From positions 125,083 to 189,082 of the forward strand of contig NZ_VLLA01000014.1 of NCBI RefSeq assembly GCF_007830635.1: a stretch of 64,000 nt of DNA, given 5' to 3'. Position 1 is the first letter of the stretch. Every line of letters begins with the position of its first letter. The position numbers and the translations under genes are program-made. This document shows positions 26,290 through 35,530 of this stretch, one piece after another. Under the pieces are notes generated by a model. The model worked only from the letters and a program-made list of their open reading frames with translations. It made no database searches and was not told the origin of the DNA. The stretch is from Bradyrhizobium huanghuaihaiense (GTDB lineage: Bacteria; Pseudomonadota; Alphaproteobacteria; Rhizobiales; Xanthobacteraceae).

Positions 26290-26796
26290 CTAGCTCGCCG
26301 CGCGCAAATTCACCTTGCTCTCGGCAAGCGCCGTCAGCTTCTTGTCGGTCGCCTTCTCCTCCTCCAGCGTCTTGGCCAGCACGGTGGCACAATCGTTGCG
26401 GCCGAGCTGCTTGGCCCAGGCGATCAGGCTGCCGTAGCGTACGATTTCGTAATGTTCGGCGGCCTGCGCCGCATTGATCAGCGCGGCGTCGAGCACCGCC
26501 TTGTCGGCGACTTCGCCGGCGGTCTCATCGGCCTCCTCGATGATGCCGTCGATGGCCGGGCAGTCGACCGCCTTCACGGCAACGCCGTGCATCCTGAACA
26601 CTTCCTCGAGCCGCGTGACATGTTGCTTGGTTTCTTCGAGGTGCGTCAAAAAGCCCTGTTTCAGCTGCGGATCGGTGGCCTTGCTGGCCATTTTCGGCAG
26701 CGCCTTGGTGAGCTGCTGCTCGGCATAGTAGATGTCCTGGAGCTGGTGCACGAACAGGTCGTTCATGGTCTTGATGTCCTTTGTGAACAGTCCCAT
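26290..26796 (-). CDS. YciE/DUF892 ferritin-like domain protein (168 aa)
   Basis: The family signature is clear: MGLFTKDIKTMNDLFVHQLQDIYYAEQQLTKALPKM, then LEETKQHVTRLEEVF, AAEHYEIVRYGSL and LAKTLEEEKATDKKL. These give four helices with Glu/His positions that could bind two metal ions. YciE-type proteins are linked to stress response; the catalytic role is unproven. The start at 26796 has GAGG upstream. A terminator follows, so the gene is probably alone. Confidence 0.9.
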   Translation of the reverse strand: MGLFTKDIKTMNDLFVHQLQDIYYAEQQLTKALPKMASKATDPQLKQGFLTHLEETKQHVTRLEEVFRMHGVAVKAVDCPAIDGIIEEADETAGEVADKAVLDAALINAAQAAEHYEIVRYGSLIAWAKQLGRNDCATVLAKTLEEEKATDKKLTALAESKVNLRAAS

Positions 26797-27222
26797 CGTT
26801 CCAATCCTCTTGCGTTTCGGGAACACGGAGGCCGCGGCTTGCACGAAAAGCCGCTTATTCCGCCATGTTCGGTTACTGATGAGCCGCTAACGAGAGCCCG
26901 GCATCGACGTTCCATAAAAGCCAGCATCGCTTGAGCTGGAACAATGCAGGCGGCGGCACGATATGAGAGTGTGCCGACATGTGAGCGTCCGATCCGGTCC
27001 GATCCGCCGACTCATATGCTTAACGCGCGCCCGATGTGAACCGCATATGACAAAAGTAGTCGGTCTTGCGCAGAACCTATCCTTGTCAAGGGCTGCACAA
27101 GTCACCGTTTTTGCCTTAAATGAGCTGGATCATATCCAGCGATCGACACTGCCTTCGGCAACGATCGCGCCCGACTGGTCAATGCCCGGCCGGGTCGGTC
27201 TTGCCCCCCGCCGGGAGGATGA
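26797..27222. promoter_or_regulatory. 426-base divergent intergenic region
   Basis: This separates the YciE-like gene (minus) from the LPG-synthase-like gene (plus) and should carry both promoters. I see no gene. A spaced inverted repeat ATATGAG/CTCATAT (26961-26967 with 27011-27017) and two adjacent GATCCG-type repeats lie near its middle. Confidence 0.4.
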
Positions 27223-28305
27223 ATGCACGGACTGCTGACCGCGCTGAAACGCGGCTTCAAGAGATGGATTGGCTGGCGACGGCTCGGAATTGCCGCGAGC
27301 GTGTTCATCATCGCCTTTGCCATTACAACGCTGGTGCGGACCCTCAAGGGCATCGATACCGGCGTGATCCTGACCGCGTTAACCGAGATTCCCCGCGGCA
27401 GCATCGGGCTGGCCGCGATCTGCGTCTTCTTCGCGTTCTGTACGCTGACCTTCTACGACTTTTTTGCACTGCGAACGATCGGCAAGAAGCACGTTCCCTA
27501 TCGCATCGCAGCGCTCTCCAGCTTCACGTCCTATTCGATCGGCCACAACATCGGCGCCACGGTGTTTACCGGCGGTGCGATCCGCTTCCGGATCTACTCG
27601 GACTATGGGCTGAACGCGATCGACGTCGCGAAAATCTGCTTCCTGTCGGGCCTGACCTTCTGGCTCGGTAACATCTTCGTGCTCTCGATCGGCATGGCCA
27701 TCCATCCGGATGCCGCGTCCTCGATGGATCAGCTCCCCTCGTCGCTCAACCGGTTGATCGCGCTCGGCGGCCTTGCCTCGATCGGCGCCTATCTGGTCTG
27801 GCTCTGCATGGGCGAGAAGCGGCGCGAGCTCGGCCAGAAGGGCTGGAAGGTGGTGCTGCCCTCGGCGCCCCTGACGCTGGTGCAGATCCTGATCGGCGTG
27901 GTCGATCTCGGCTTCTGCGCCACGGCGATGTACCTGCTGATGCCGGCCAATCCGCCGATCGACTTCCTCTCGCTCGCCGTGGTGTTCATCCTGGCGACGC
28001 TGCTCGGCTTCGCCAGCCACGCGCCCGGCTCGATCGGCGTGTTCGACGCCGCCATGCTGGTGGCACTGCCCGAATTCGGCCGCGAGCAGCTCCTGGCGAC
28101 GCTGCTGGTGTTCCGCCTGCTCTATTTCGTGATCCCGTTCGGCCTCGCCATCTCCATCATGGGCGCGCGCGAGCTCTGGATGAACGTGGTCGAGCCTTGG
28201 CAGGAGCGACGGCGGCTGGCGGAGGCTTGCGCCCAGGCCAATCTGCCCAAGCAGGTGGCGCCGATGGAGCGCGAACGGCTGCTGCGGCAGGCCAATAAAA
28301 GGTAG
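27223..28305 (+). CDS. Lysylphosphatidylglycerol synthase-type transmembrane protein, UPF0104 (360 aa)
   Basis: It has seven to eight hydrophobic segments, with FTSYSIGHNIGATVFTGGAIRFRIY and GFASHAPGSIGVFDAAML, which are hallmark sequences of the MprF flippase domain/UPF0104 family. Unlike MprF it has no C-terminal aminoacyl-transferase domain, so it should be a flippase-like protein alone. The start ATG follows GGGAGG. A secreted SGNH hydrolase follows after 86 bases on the same strand, so the two may be expressed together. Confidence 0.87.
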   Translation: MHGLLTALKRGFKRWIGWRRLGIAASVFIIAFAITTLVRTLKGIDTGVILTALTEIPRGSIGLAAICVFFAFCTLTFYDFFALRTIGKKHVPYRIAALSSFTSYSIGHNIGATVFTGGAIRFRIYSDYGLNAIDVAKICFLSGLTFWLGNIFVLSIGMAIHPDAASSMDQLPSSLNRLIALGGLASIGAYLVWLCMGEKRRELGQKGWKVVLPSAPLTLVQILIGVVDLGFCATAMYLLMPANPPIDFLSLAVVFILATLLGFASHAPGSIGVFDAAMLVALPEFGREQLLATLLVFRLLYFVIPFGLAISIMGARELWMNVVEPWQERRRLAEACAQANLPKQVAPMERERLLRQANKR

Positions 28306-28391
28306 GCTGCGATCTGGAGCCGGAGGGCTTGCGGGCGGGGAGGCAATCCCCTCTTATTTCCGCCTCAACTTTGCCGTTGAAAACGCGGGCC

Positions 28392-30344
28392 ATGATCCCT
28401 GTATCCCTTCGCACCCTCTCCGCAAGCGTCCTGCTGCTTGCCGGAATTCTGGCCGCTTTGCCGCTTCCGCGCGCAGCGGCGCAGGACGCCGGCGCCATGC
28501 AGATTTCCTGGGAGGTGCGCAACCGCTTCCGCCTGTTCCGCGAGGAGCGCGACTTCCTGCTCCATGTCGAGAATGCGCGTAACCGCAGCATTCTCGCCGC
28601 CGAGCAGTCGCTGGAGCTGCAGAGCGAGGGTCGTGGCTGGGCCCGCAACATGGTCAACCGGCTGTGCATCGACCTGCAGGGCCGGGTCAACCAGCCCTGC
28701 ACCCGCGACAACGTCAAAGAGAACTACATCACGCCGATCGACCATCCCGTGACCGTGCGCCTCGTCGGCGCGGTGCCGGTCGGGGCCACCTGTGCCTGGT
28801 CGTTCGACGACGGCGACGGACCGCAGGCCTCGACCTTCGACTGCGCCGAGCCGGTCAATCTGCGCGTCCGCTACGGCAAGCAGACGGTTGCGACCGTCGA
28901 CGTCTCCGCCGGCGCCGACCCGACCCAGCGCGTCCAGACCGAGATCCAGGTGCGCGACGTCTTCGTCGCCGGCTTAGGGGACAGCATCGCCTCGGGCGAA
29001 GGCAATCCGGACCGGCCGCTGGCGCTGTCGGATGAAGGTTTCTGCTTCCGCTCCTATCTCGGCACCGCCGGTGCGCAGTACTACCGGCCGAGCCGCCACG
29101 GCTACAAGGGCGGGCGCGCCTGCGAGGCGCCGGACACGCTCGCCAACTGGCAGCACTACAGCGCGCTGTGGTTCAATGCACCCTGCCACCGCTCGCTCTA
29201 CAGTTACCAGGCCCGCACCGCATTGGCGCTCGCGGTGCGCTATACCCACATCGCGGTGACCTATCTGCCGCTCGCCTGCACCGGCGCCAGCATCGGCGAC
29301 GGGCTGCTCGGCTCGCAGCGCGCCCGCGAATGCCCGCCCGGCAAGACCGGTGTCTGCAACACCAGCGTGAACGCGCAGGTCGCCGAGTTGCGCGAGGCGC
29401 TCACCGCGGCCAAGAAACGCCAGCCGGACCGCACGCTCGATCTCGTGCTGCTCTCGGTCGGCGCCAACGACGTCTATTTCTCCGGCCTCGTCGCCGACGT
29501 CATCGTCGAGACCGCGACCGAGCGCGCGCTGTTCCGCCGCTCCGGCGTGATGGCGAGCGTCGACGATTCCCGCGACGCGCTGGCGCGCGAGCTGCCACAG
29601 AATTTCGTCAAGCTGCGCGAGGCGCTGAAGCCGCTGGTCGGCGGCGACCTCTCGCACGTGGTCTATGTGTCCTACGCCAATCCGGCGCTCGCCGACGGCG
29701 GCGTGCCCTGCCGCGGCGGCCGCGCCGGCTTCGACATCCACCCGTCCTTCAACGCCGATCCGCAGCGCCTCGCGCGCGTCTCGACCTTCGTCGACACCGA
29801 GTTCCTGCCGCAACTGAAGGGGCTGGCCACCTGCACGCGCGGTGCGCTGTGCCGCGATCCCGAAGCCGACCGCATGACCTTCGTCGATGCGCATCAGGCC
29901 GCATTCGCCGACCACGGCTTCTGCGCCCATTCCGGCAACGATCCCGAATTCGACCGCAGCTGCTTTGCCGAGAACGGCCAGAGCTTCAACCCCGATATCG
30001 TGAGCTCGGCGAGCCAGCCGATGCTGTGCGGCCGCGGCGCCTCGGAGTACCGCGCTTATCTCCCGCGCGCGCGCTGGATCCGCGACGCCAATGACAGCTA
30101 TTTCGCCGCGATGACCTATCCGCAAGGCTTGCCGGCCGCGAGCCAGCCGACCGACATCCACGATGCGACCTGGGGCGTGCTCTCCGCCGTCTATGGCGGC
30201 GCCGTGCATCCGAGCGCCGAAGGCCACGCCGCGATGGCGGATGCGGCATTGCCCGCGGCAAGCGCGGTGCTCGGCCTCGATGCCGTGCCGCCGAACGTGA
30301 CGCGCGGGTTTCTGCCGCAGTTGCTGCCGAGCGCGCAGCAGTAG
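28392..30344 (+). CDS. Secreted SGNH/GDSL-type hydrolase (650 aa)
   Basis: A signal peptide at 1-30 (LLLAGILAALPLPRAAAQ) is followed by a 150-residue N-terminal domain with a PKD-like WSFDDGDG. The SGNH domain starts at GLGDSIASGEG with nucleophile Ser198, carries GAND (block III), and ends with HPSAEGHAAMAD, holding the catalytic His. GDS-x-x-SGEG is typical of secreted lipase/esterases of this clan, but the protein is much longer than the usual 200-300 aa. Many Cys suggest disulfides in the periplasm. The start at 28392 is chosen because the signal peptide begins there. Confidence 0.87.
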   Translation: MIPVSLRTLSASVLLLAGILAALPLPRAAAQDAGAMQISWEVRNRFRLFREERDFLLHVENARNRSILAAEQSLELQSEGRGWARNMVNRLCIDLQGRVNQPCTRDNVKENYITPIDHPVTVRLVGAVPVGATCAWSFDDGDGPQASTFDCAEPVNLRVRYGKQTVATVDVSAGADPTQRVQTEIQVRDVFVAGLGDSIASGEGNPDRPLALSDEGFCFRSYLGTAGAQYYRPSRHGYKGGRACEAPDTLANWQHYSALWFNAPCHRSLYSYQARTALALAVRYTHIAVTYLPLACTGASIGDGLLGSQRARECPPGKTGVCNTSVNAQVAELREALTAAKKRQPDRTLDLVLLSVGANDVYFSGLVADVIVETATERALFRRSGVMASVDDSRDALARELPQNFVKLREALKPLVGGDLSHVVYVSYANPALADGGVPCRGGRAGFDIHPSFNADPQRLARVSTFVDTEFLPQLKGLATCTRGALCRDPEADRMTFVDAHQAAFADHGFCAHSGNDPEFDRSCFAENGQSFNPDIVSSASQPMLCGRGASEYRAYLPRARWIRDANDSYFAAMTYPQGLPAASQPTDIHDATWGVLSAVYGGAVHPSAEGHAAMADAALPAASAVLGLDAVPPNVTRGFLPQLLPSAQQ

Positions 30345-30360
30345 GCCACGCGACGACATC

Positions 30361-30429
30361 GTAGCCCGGATGAGCGCAGCGACATCCGGGACCACTCTCC
30401 CCGCATATCGCTACGCTCATGCGGGCTAC
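30361..30429. repeat. GTAGCCCGG...CGGGCTAC palindromic repeat (copy 2)
   Basis: A short copy of the family at 18253 and 54872, 17 bases past the SGNH hydrolase stop. Confidence 0.8.
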
Positions 30430-30446
30430 CCGCTGCCCGCCACACC

Positions 30447-30515
30447 GTCATTGCGAAGCAATCCAGAATCCCTCCGCGGCAAGATACTGGATTGCTTCGC
30501 TGCGCTCGCAATGAC
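30447..30515. repeat. GTCATTGCGA...CGCAATGAC repeat (copy 2)
   Basis: The left arm is missing the GCGCAGC block found in other copies (GTCATTGCGAAGCAATCCAG), while the right arm is complete. Together with copy 2 of the GTAGCCCGG family it fills much of the 338-base gap before the gudP gene. Confidence 0.85.
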
Positions 30516-30682
30516 GAGCTTGGGGCTGGCGTCTCGTCCACCCTCACGATCGTTCCCCCAACCTGCCGTTCCATCAATCCAAAAACGGCATCGATCGATA
30601 CTGCCTTGAACTTGGACACCTTGCCGCACGCGCCACTAGGACTCGCATCGAGGAAACATTTCGAGTTCTAAGGAGGCGCGTG

Positions 30683-32035
30683 ATGAGCGCAGTGGTGTCC
30701 GCAGCGGACGTGAGGAGGTCTCGCGTCAGGCTGTTCATCGTGACCATGTTGTTCCTGGTCACCACCGTGAATTATGCCGACCGTGCCACGCTCTCGATCG
30801 CCGGCCCCGCGCTCTCCAAGGAGCTGCATCTCGATCCCGTCGCCATGGGCTGGATCTTCTCGGCTTTCGGCTGGTCCTATGTCGCGGCGCAGGTGCCGGG
30901 CGGCTGGCTGCTCGACCGCTACGGCTCGCGCCTCGTCTATGCCTTCAGCATCATCATCTGGTCGCTGTTCACGCTGATGCAGGGCTGGGTCGGCTTCCTC
31001 AGCGCCGGCGCGGCCGTCGCCGTGCTGTTCGCGCTTCGCCTGCTCGTCGGCGTCGCGGAGGCGCCGTCCTTCCCCGCCAATGCGCGTATCGTCGCGGCCT
31101 GGTTTCCCGGCAATGAGCGCGGTACCGCGTCGGCGTTCTTCAATTCCGGGCAGTATTTCGCCACCGTGATCTTCGCGCCGCTGATGGGCTGGATCGCGCA
31201 CACCTACGGCTGGCGCTTCGTGTTCTTCGTGATGGGCGCGCTCGGTGTCGTCATGGGCCTCGTCTGGCTCAAGACCATCTACGGCCCGAAGGAGCACCCT
31301 TCGATCAACGAGGCGGAATTCGACTACATCAAGGACGGCGGCGCGCTGGTCGATCTCGACGCGCCCAAGGACGATCAGCTGCGCGAGCGCGCGCCCGAGG
31401 CCGGCTCCGGCTGGGACCACATCCGCCAGCTGCTCTCCAACCGCATGATGCTCGGCGTCTATCTCGGCCAGTACTGCATCAACACGCTGACCTATTTCTT
31501 CCTGACCTGGTTTCCGGTCTATCTCGTCAAGGAGCGCGGCCTGTCGATCCTGCAAGCCGGCTTCGTGGCGACGCTGCCCGCCTTGTGCGGCTTCATCGGC
31601 GGCGTGCTCGGCGGCATCATCTCGGATGCGATCCTGCGCCGGACCGGCTCGCTGACCATGGCGCGCAAGATCCCGATCGTCGGCGGCATGCTGCTGTCGA
31701 TGTCGATCATCGCCTGCAACTATGTCGACGGACAGGCGATGGTGGTCGGCTTCATGGCACTCGCCTTCTTCGGCAAGGGCATCGGCGCGCTCGGCTGGGC
31801 GGTCGTCTCCGACACCTCGCCGAAGGAAGCCGGCGGCGTCTCCGGCGGCCTGTTCAACACCTTCGGCAACCTCTCCTCGATCACCACCCCCATCGTGATC
31901 GGCTACATCCTGGCCGCGACCGGCTCGTTCAACGGCGCGCTGGTGTTCGTCGGGCTCAACGCGCTGGTGGCCGCCTTCGCCTATCTCGTCATCGTCGGAA
32001 AGATCGAGCGGGTGACGCTCAAACGTTCCTCCTGA
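30683..32035 (+). CDS. gudP: MFS transporter for D-glucarate/galactarate (GudP-like, 450 aa)
   Basis: A twelve-helix anion:cation symporter family protein. The motif VNYADRATLSIAGPALSKEL and the motif A-like GWLLDRYGSR match the GudP/GarP hexarate:H+ symporters. The ATG at 30683 has AGGAGG six bases upstream. It is followed by a terminator, then by the LysR regulator and the catabolic genes, so it is in the regulon though perhaps a separate transcript. Substrate is inferred from the neighbours. Confidence 0.88.
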   Translation: MSAVVSAADVRRSRVRLFIVTMLFLVTTVNYADRATLSIAGPALSKELHLDPVAMGWIFSAFGWSYVAAQVPGGWLLDRYGSRLVYAFSIIIWSLFTLMQGWVGFLSAGAAVAVLFALRLLVGVAEAPSFPANARIVAAWFPGNERGTASAFFNSGQYFATVIFAPLMGWIAHTYGWRFVFFVMGALGVVMGLVWLKTIYGPKEHPSINEAEFDYIKDGGALVDLDAPKDDQLRERAPEAGSGWDHIRQLLSNRMMLGVYLGQYCINTLTYFFLTWFPVYLVKERGLSILQAGFVATLPALCGFIGGVLGGIISDAILRRTGSLTMARKIPIVGGMLLSMSIIACNYVDGQAMVVGFMALAFFGKGIGALGWAVVSDTSPKEAGGVSGGLFNTFGNLSSITTPIVIGYILAATGSFNGALVFVGLNALVAAFAYLVIVGKIERVTLKRSS

Positions 32036-32065
32036 GGGCTCCCATGGGAGCTTGACCAGGCAACT

Positions 32066-32097
32066 CAACGGCGGCTTCACGGCCGCCGTCTTTGTTT
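32066..32097 (+). terminator. Rho-independent terminator of gudP
   Basis: ACGGCGGC and GCCGCCGT (32068-32075 with 32082-32089) form an 8-bp stem followed by CTTTGTTTT. A separate 14-base perfect palindrome lies just before it at 32038-32051. Confidence 0.75.
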
Positions 32098-32157
32098 TGG
32101 GGATGATCGATGCTAGAAGTGCCGGGGAAACGCCTTATCCATCTAAGGCATGTATCG

Positions 32158-33063
32158 ATGTTCGACCTCAACCAGCTCCGCTGTTTCGTCACGGTGGCGG
32201 AGGAATTGCATTTCGGCCGCGCCGCCGCACGGCTCAACATGACCCAGCCGCCGCTGTCCCGGCAGATCCAGGTGCTCGAGCACATCATCGATGCGCCGCT
32301 GCTGGAGCGCACCAGCCGCTCGGTGCGCCTGACGCCGGCGGGACGCAGCTTCCTGCCGGAGGCGCGGCGCATCCTCAAGCTTGCCGAGAGCGCCTCGCAG
32401 GTCGCCCGCCGCATCGCGCTCGGCAAGACCGGCTCGCTGAAGATCGGCTTCACCGCGGCCGCCGCCTACGGCTTCCTGCCCGAGCTCGTCGCGGCCTGCC
32501 GCGCCAAGCTGCCCGAGGTGGACTTCTCGCTGAAGGAGATGGTGTCGGGCGACCAGTTCGAGGCGCTGACCTCCGGCCAGATCGACGCCGGCCTGCTCAG
32601 GCCGCCGATCGCGCGGCCCGAGCTGACCAGCCGCCGCGTCGTCGCCGAGCCCCTGCTCGCTGCGATCCCGAAGAAGCATCCGCTGGCCAATGCCGACAGC
32701 ATCACCATCAAGGATTTCGACGACCAGCCCTTCGTGATGTATTCGCCCTATGAGAGCCGCTACTTCCACGACCTGCTGGTGGCCCTCTTCACCCGAGCCG
32801 ACGTGCTGCCGCGTTACGTGCAGCATCTCAGCCAGATCCACTCCATCCTCGCCATGGTCCGCGCCGGCCTCGGCCTCGCCATCGTGCCGGCCGCGGCCGC
32901 GAGCCTGAAGATCTCCGACGTCCGGCTGCGTCCCCTGAAGCTCCGCAACCGCGTCCCGGTCGAGCTGTTCATGGTCTGGCGCCGCGAGGACGAGAATCCG
33001 CTGCTGTCGGCGCTGGTCAAAATCGCCGGTGAATTGTCCTCCGCGGAGACGATGGAAGATTGA
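32158..33063 (+). CDS. LysR-family regulator of the glucarate/galactarate genes (301 aa)
   Basis: The N-terminal winged helix is MFDLNQLRCFVTVAEELHFGRAAARLNMTQPPLSRQIQVLE, and the effector-binding domain is about 90-290. It is most like CbbR/GudR-type activators. It lies between the importer and the first dehydratase gene on the same strand, the usual place for a pathway regulator, so a hexarate-derived inducer is likely. The start at 32158 gives the normal LysR length; a frame 16 codons longer is possible. Confidence 0.86.
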   Translation: MFDLNQLRCFVTVAEELHFGRAAARLNMTQPPLSRQIQVLEHIIDAPLLERTSRSVRLTPAGRSFLPEARRILKLAESASQVARRIALGKTGSLKIGFTAAAAYGFLPELVAACRAKLPEVDFSLKEMVSGDQFEALTSGQIDAGLLRPPIARPELTSRRVVAEPLLAAIPKKHPLANADSITIKDFDDQPFVMYSPYESRYFHDLLVALFTRADVLPRYVQHLSQIHSILAMVRAGLGLAIVPAAAASLKISDVRLRPLKLRNRVPVELFMVWRREDENPLLSALVKIAGELSSAETMED

Positions 33064-33192
33064 TGCTGAATCCGCATTGGTCGATATAGGCTTTGGCTTG
33101 GACGCGCATCGAACGGTTGCCTAAACCACGGCGCATGGACGCGCAGCCTTCTGCTTGCGTCCTCCACAACACGCAATAAGGGAGCCGCGCCC

Positions 33193-34137
33193 ATGAGCAA
33201 GATGACCCCGCAGGAAATGGCCCAGAAGATCGGATCGGGCCTCCTGTCCTTCCCCGTCACGCCCTTCAAGGCGGACTATTCCTTCGACGAGGCGACCTAC
33301 CGCGCCAACATGGACTGGCTGTGCGGCTATGATGTCGCAGGACTCTTCGCCGCCGGCGGCACCGGCGAGTTCTTCTCGCTGACCCCGACCGAGGTTCCTG
33401 AGGTCGTGAGGGTCGCCGTCGACGAGACCAAGGGCCGCGTGCCCGTGCTCGCCGGCACCGGCTACGGCACCGCGATCGCCCGCGAGATCGCGATTGGCGC
33501 TGAAGAGGCCGGCGCCGATGGCCTCTTGCTGCTGCCGCCCTACCTCACCCATTCCGAGCAGGAGGGCCTTGCCGCCCATGTCGAGGCGGTGTGCGCCTCC
33601 GTGAAGATCGGCGTCATCGTCTACAACCGCGACAACGCCATCCTCCAGCCCGACACGCTCGCGCGCCTCGCCGAGCGCTGCCCGAACCTCGTCGGCTACA
33701 AGGACGGCATCGGCGACATCGAGCTGATGACCCGCGTCTACACCAAGCTCGGCGATCGCCTGACCTATGTCGGCGGCCTGCCGACCGCCGAGACCTTCGC
33801 CCTGCCCTATCTCGACATGGGCGTGACGACGTACTCGTCGGCCGTGTTCAACTTCGTGCCGGAGTTCGCCACCAATTTCTACGCCGCCGTGCGCAAGCGG
33901 GACCACGCCACGATCCATGCCGGTCTGAAGGATTTCATCCTGCCGCTGATCGCGATCCGCAACCGCAAGAAGGGTTATGCGGTCTCGATCATCAAGGCCG
34001 GCATGAAGGTGATCGGCCGCGATTCCGGCCCGGTCCGTCCGCCGCTGACCGACCTCACCGAGCAGGAGATCGCGGAGCTGGCCGCGCTGGTGAAGAAGCT
34101 GCCCGCCGCACGATCGTCACAACAGGCTGCAGAATAG
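33193..34137 (+). CDS. kdgD: 5-dehydro-4-deoxyglucarate dehydratase KdgD (314 aa)
   Basis: A DHDPS-family (beta/alpha)8 lyase converting 5-dehydro-4-deoxy-D-glucarate to alpha-ketoglutaric semialdehyde, CO2 and water. GGTGEF (55-60), Tyr144 (VIVYNRDN) and the Schiff-base Lys170 (GYKDGIGD) are in place. It is the first gene of a run with gudD 26 bases later, so an operon is clear. Alternative DHDPS-type reactions are ruled against by GudD and the semialdehyde dehydrogenase next to it. Confidence 0.94.
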   Translation: MSKMTPQEMAQKIGSGLLSFPVTPFKADYSFDEATYRANMDWLCGYDVAGLFAAGGTGEFFSLTPTEVPEVVRVAVDETKGRVPVLAGTGYGTAIAREIAIGAEEAGADGLLLLPPYLTHSEQEGLAAHVEAVCASVKIGVIVYNRDNAILQPDTLARLAERCPNLVGYKDGIGDIELMTRVYTKLGDRLTYVGGLPTAETFALPYLDMGVTTYSSAVFNFVPEFATNFYAAVRKRDHATIHAGLKDFILPLIAIRNRKKGYAVSIIKAGMKVIGRDSGPVRPPLTDLTEQEIAELAALVKKLPAARSSQQAAE

Positions 34138-34163
34138 CAGCCGACAACAGGGAGGAGCGTGCG

Positions 34164-35507
34164 ATGGCCGAGACCAATATCTCCGGCGCACCGGTCGTCA
34201 CAGCGATGCAGGTGATCCCGGTCGCGGGCCGCGACAGCATGCTCCTCAATTTGAGCGGCGCACATGCGCCGTTCTTCACCCGCAACATCGTCATCCTCAC
34301 CGACAATGCCGGCCACACCGGCGTCGGCGAGGTGCCGGGCGGGCAGAAGATCTGGCAGACCCTGCAGGACGCCCGCGATCTCGTGATCGGCAAGACCGTC
34401 GGCGCGATGAACAACATCCTCGCCGACGTCCGCACCGCCTTTGCCGACCGCGACGCAGGCGGCCGCGGCAAGCAGACCTTTGACCTGCGCGTCATGATCC
34501 ACGCGGTCACCGCGATCGAGTCCGCCCTCCTCGACCTGCTCGGCCAGCATCTCAACCTGCCGGTCGCCGCCCTGCTCGGCGAAGGCCAGCAGCGCAAGAG
34601 CGTCGAGACGCTCGGCTATCTCTTCTTCGTCGGCGACCGCCGTAAATCCAAGCTCGACTACGTCACGGGCGAGACCGGCAAGCCCGACTGGTTCAACCTC
34701 CGCCACCAGGAAGCGATGACGCCCGAGACCGTGGTCCGGCTCGCGGAAGCCACCCACGACCATTACGGCTTCGCCGACTTCAAGCTCAAAGGCGGCGTGC
34801 TCCGCGGCGAGCAGGAGATCGAGGCCGTTACCGCGATCGCAAAGCGCTTCCCCAACGCGCGCGTCACGCTGGACCCGAACGGCGCCTGGTCGCTGGATGA
34901 GGCGATCCGCCTCTGCAAGGACATGCACGGCATCCTCGCCTATGCCGAGGATCCCTGCGGCGCCGAGGCCGGCTTCTCCGGCCGCGAGATCATGGCCGAG
35001 TTCCGCCGCGCCACGGGCCTGCCGACCGCGACCAACATGATCGCCACCGACTGGCGGCAGCTCTCCCATGCGCTGCGCCTGGGCGCGGTGGACATCCCGC
35101 TCGCCGATCCCCATTTCTGGACCATGCAAGGATCGGTGCGCGTGGCCCAGACCTGCCGTGACAACGGCCTGACCTGGGGCTCGCATTCCAACAACCACTT
35201 TGACATTTCGCTCGCGATGTTCACCCATGTCGGCGCCGCCGCTCCCGGCAAGGTCACCGCGATCGACACCCACTGGATCTGGCAGGACGGCCAGGCCCTG
35301 ACCAAAGAGCCGCTCCAGATCAAGGGCGGCAAGATCGCCGTGCCCGATCGCCCCGGTCTTGGCATCGAGATCGACCGCACCGCCATCGAGGCAGCGCATG
35401 AGCTCTACAAGAAGCATGGACTCGGCGCCCGGGATGACGCTATGGCCATGCAGGACTTGATCCCCGGCTGGACGTTTGACGACAAGCGTCCCTGCCTCGT
35501 CCGTTAA
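34164..35507 (+). CDS. gudD: Glucarate dehydratase (447 aa)
   Basis: An enolase-superfamily enzyme forming 5-dehydro-4-deoxy-D-glucarate from D-glucarate. The catalytic KxK (Lys207-Lys209 in FKLKGG), metal ligands Asp237, Glu262 and Asn291, and the catalytic His341 (SHSNNHFD) line up with the family. Length is normal. The ATG follows GGAGGAG. It lies between kdgD and the semialdehyde dehydrogenase. Confidence 0.96.
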   Translation: MAETNISGAPVVTAMQVIPVAGRDSMLLNLSGAHAPFFTRNIVILTDNAGHTGVGEVPGGQKIWQTLQDARDLVIGKTVGAMNNILADVRTAFADRDAGGRGKQTFDLRVMIHAVTAIESALLDLLGQHLNLPVAALLGEGQQRKSVETLGYLFFVGDRRKSKLDYVTGETGKPDWFNLRHQEAMTPETVVRLAEATHDHYGFADFKLKGGVLRGEQEIEAVTAIAKRFPNARVTLDPNGAWSLDEAIRLCKDMHGILAYAEDPCGAEAGFSGREIMAEFRRATGLPTATNMIATDWRQLSHALRLGAVDIPLADPHFWTMQGSVRVAQTCRDNGLTWGSHSNNHFDISLAMFTHVGAAAPGKVTAIDTHWIWQDGQALTKEPLQIKGGKIAVPDRPGLGIEIDRTAIEAAHELYKKHGLGARDDAMAMQDLIPGWTFDDKRPCLVR

Positions 35508-35530
35508 AAAGCGTTCCCTGGAGGAAAAAG

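Noticed and set aside
24589..26934. 781-codon plus-strand open frame opposite the DHA2 and YciE-like genes
   Set aside because: Runs antisense through two real genes and a repeat; low-complexity Arg/Gln/Asp composition and no motif.
26797..27222. tRNA or small RNA in the 426-base gap
   Set aside because: No cloverleaf, terminator or convincing stem could be found by eye.
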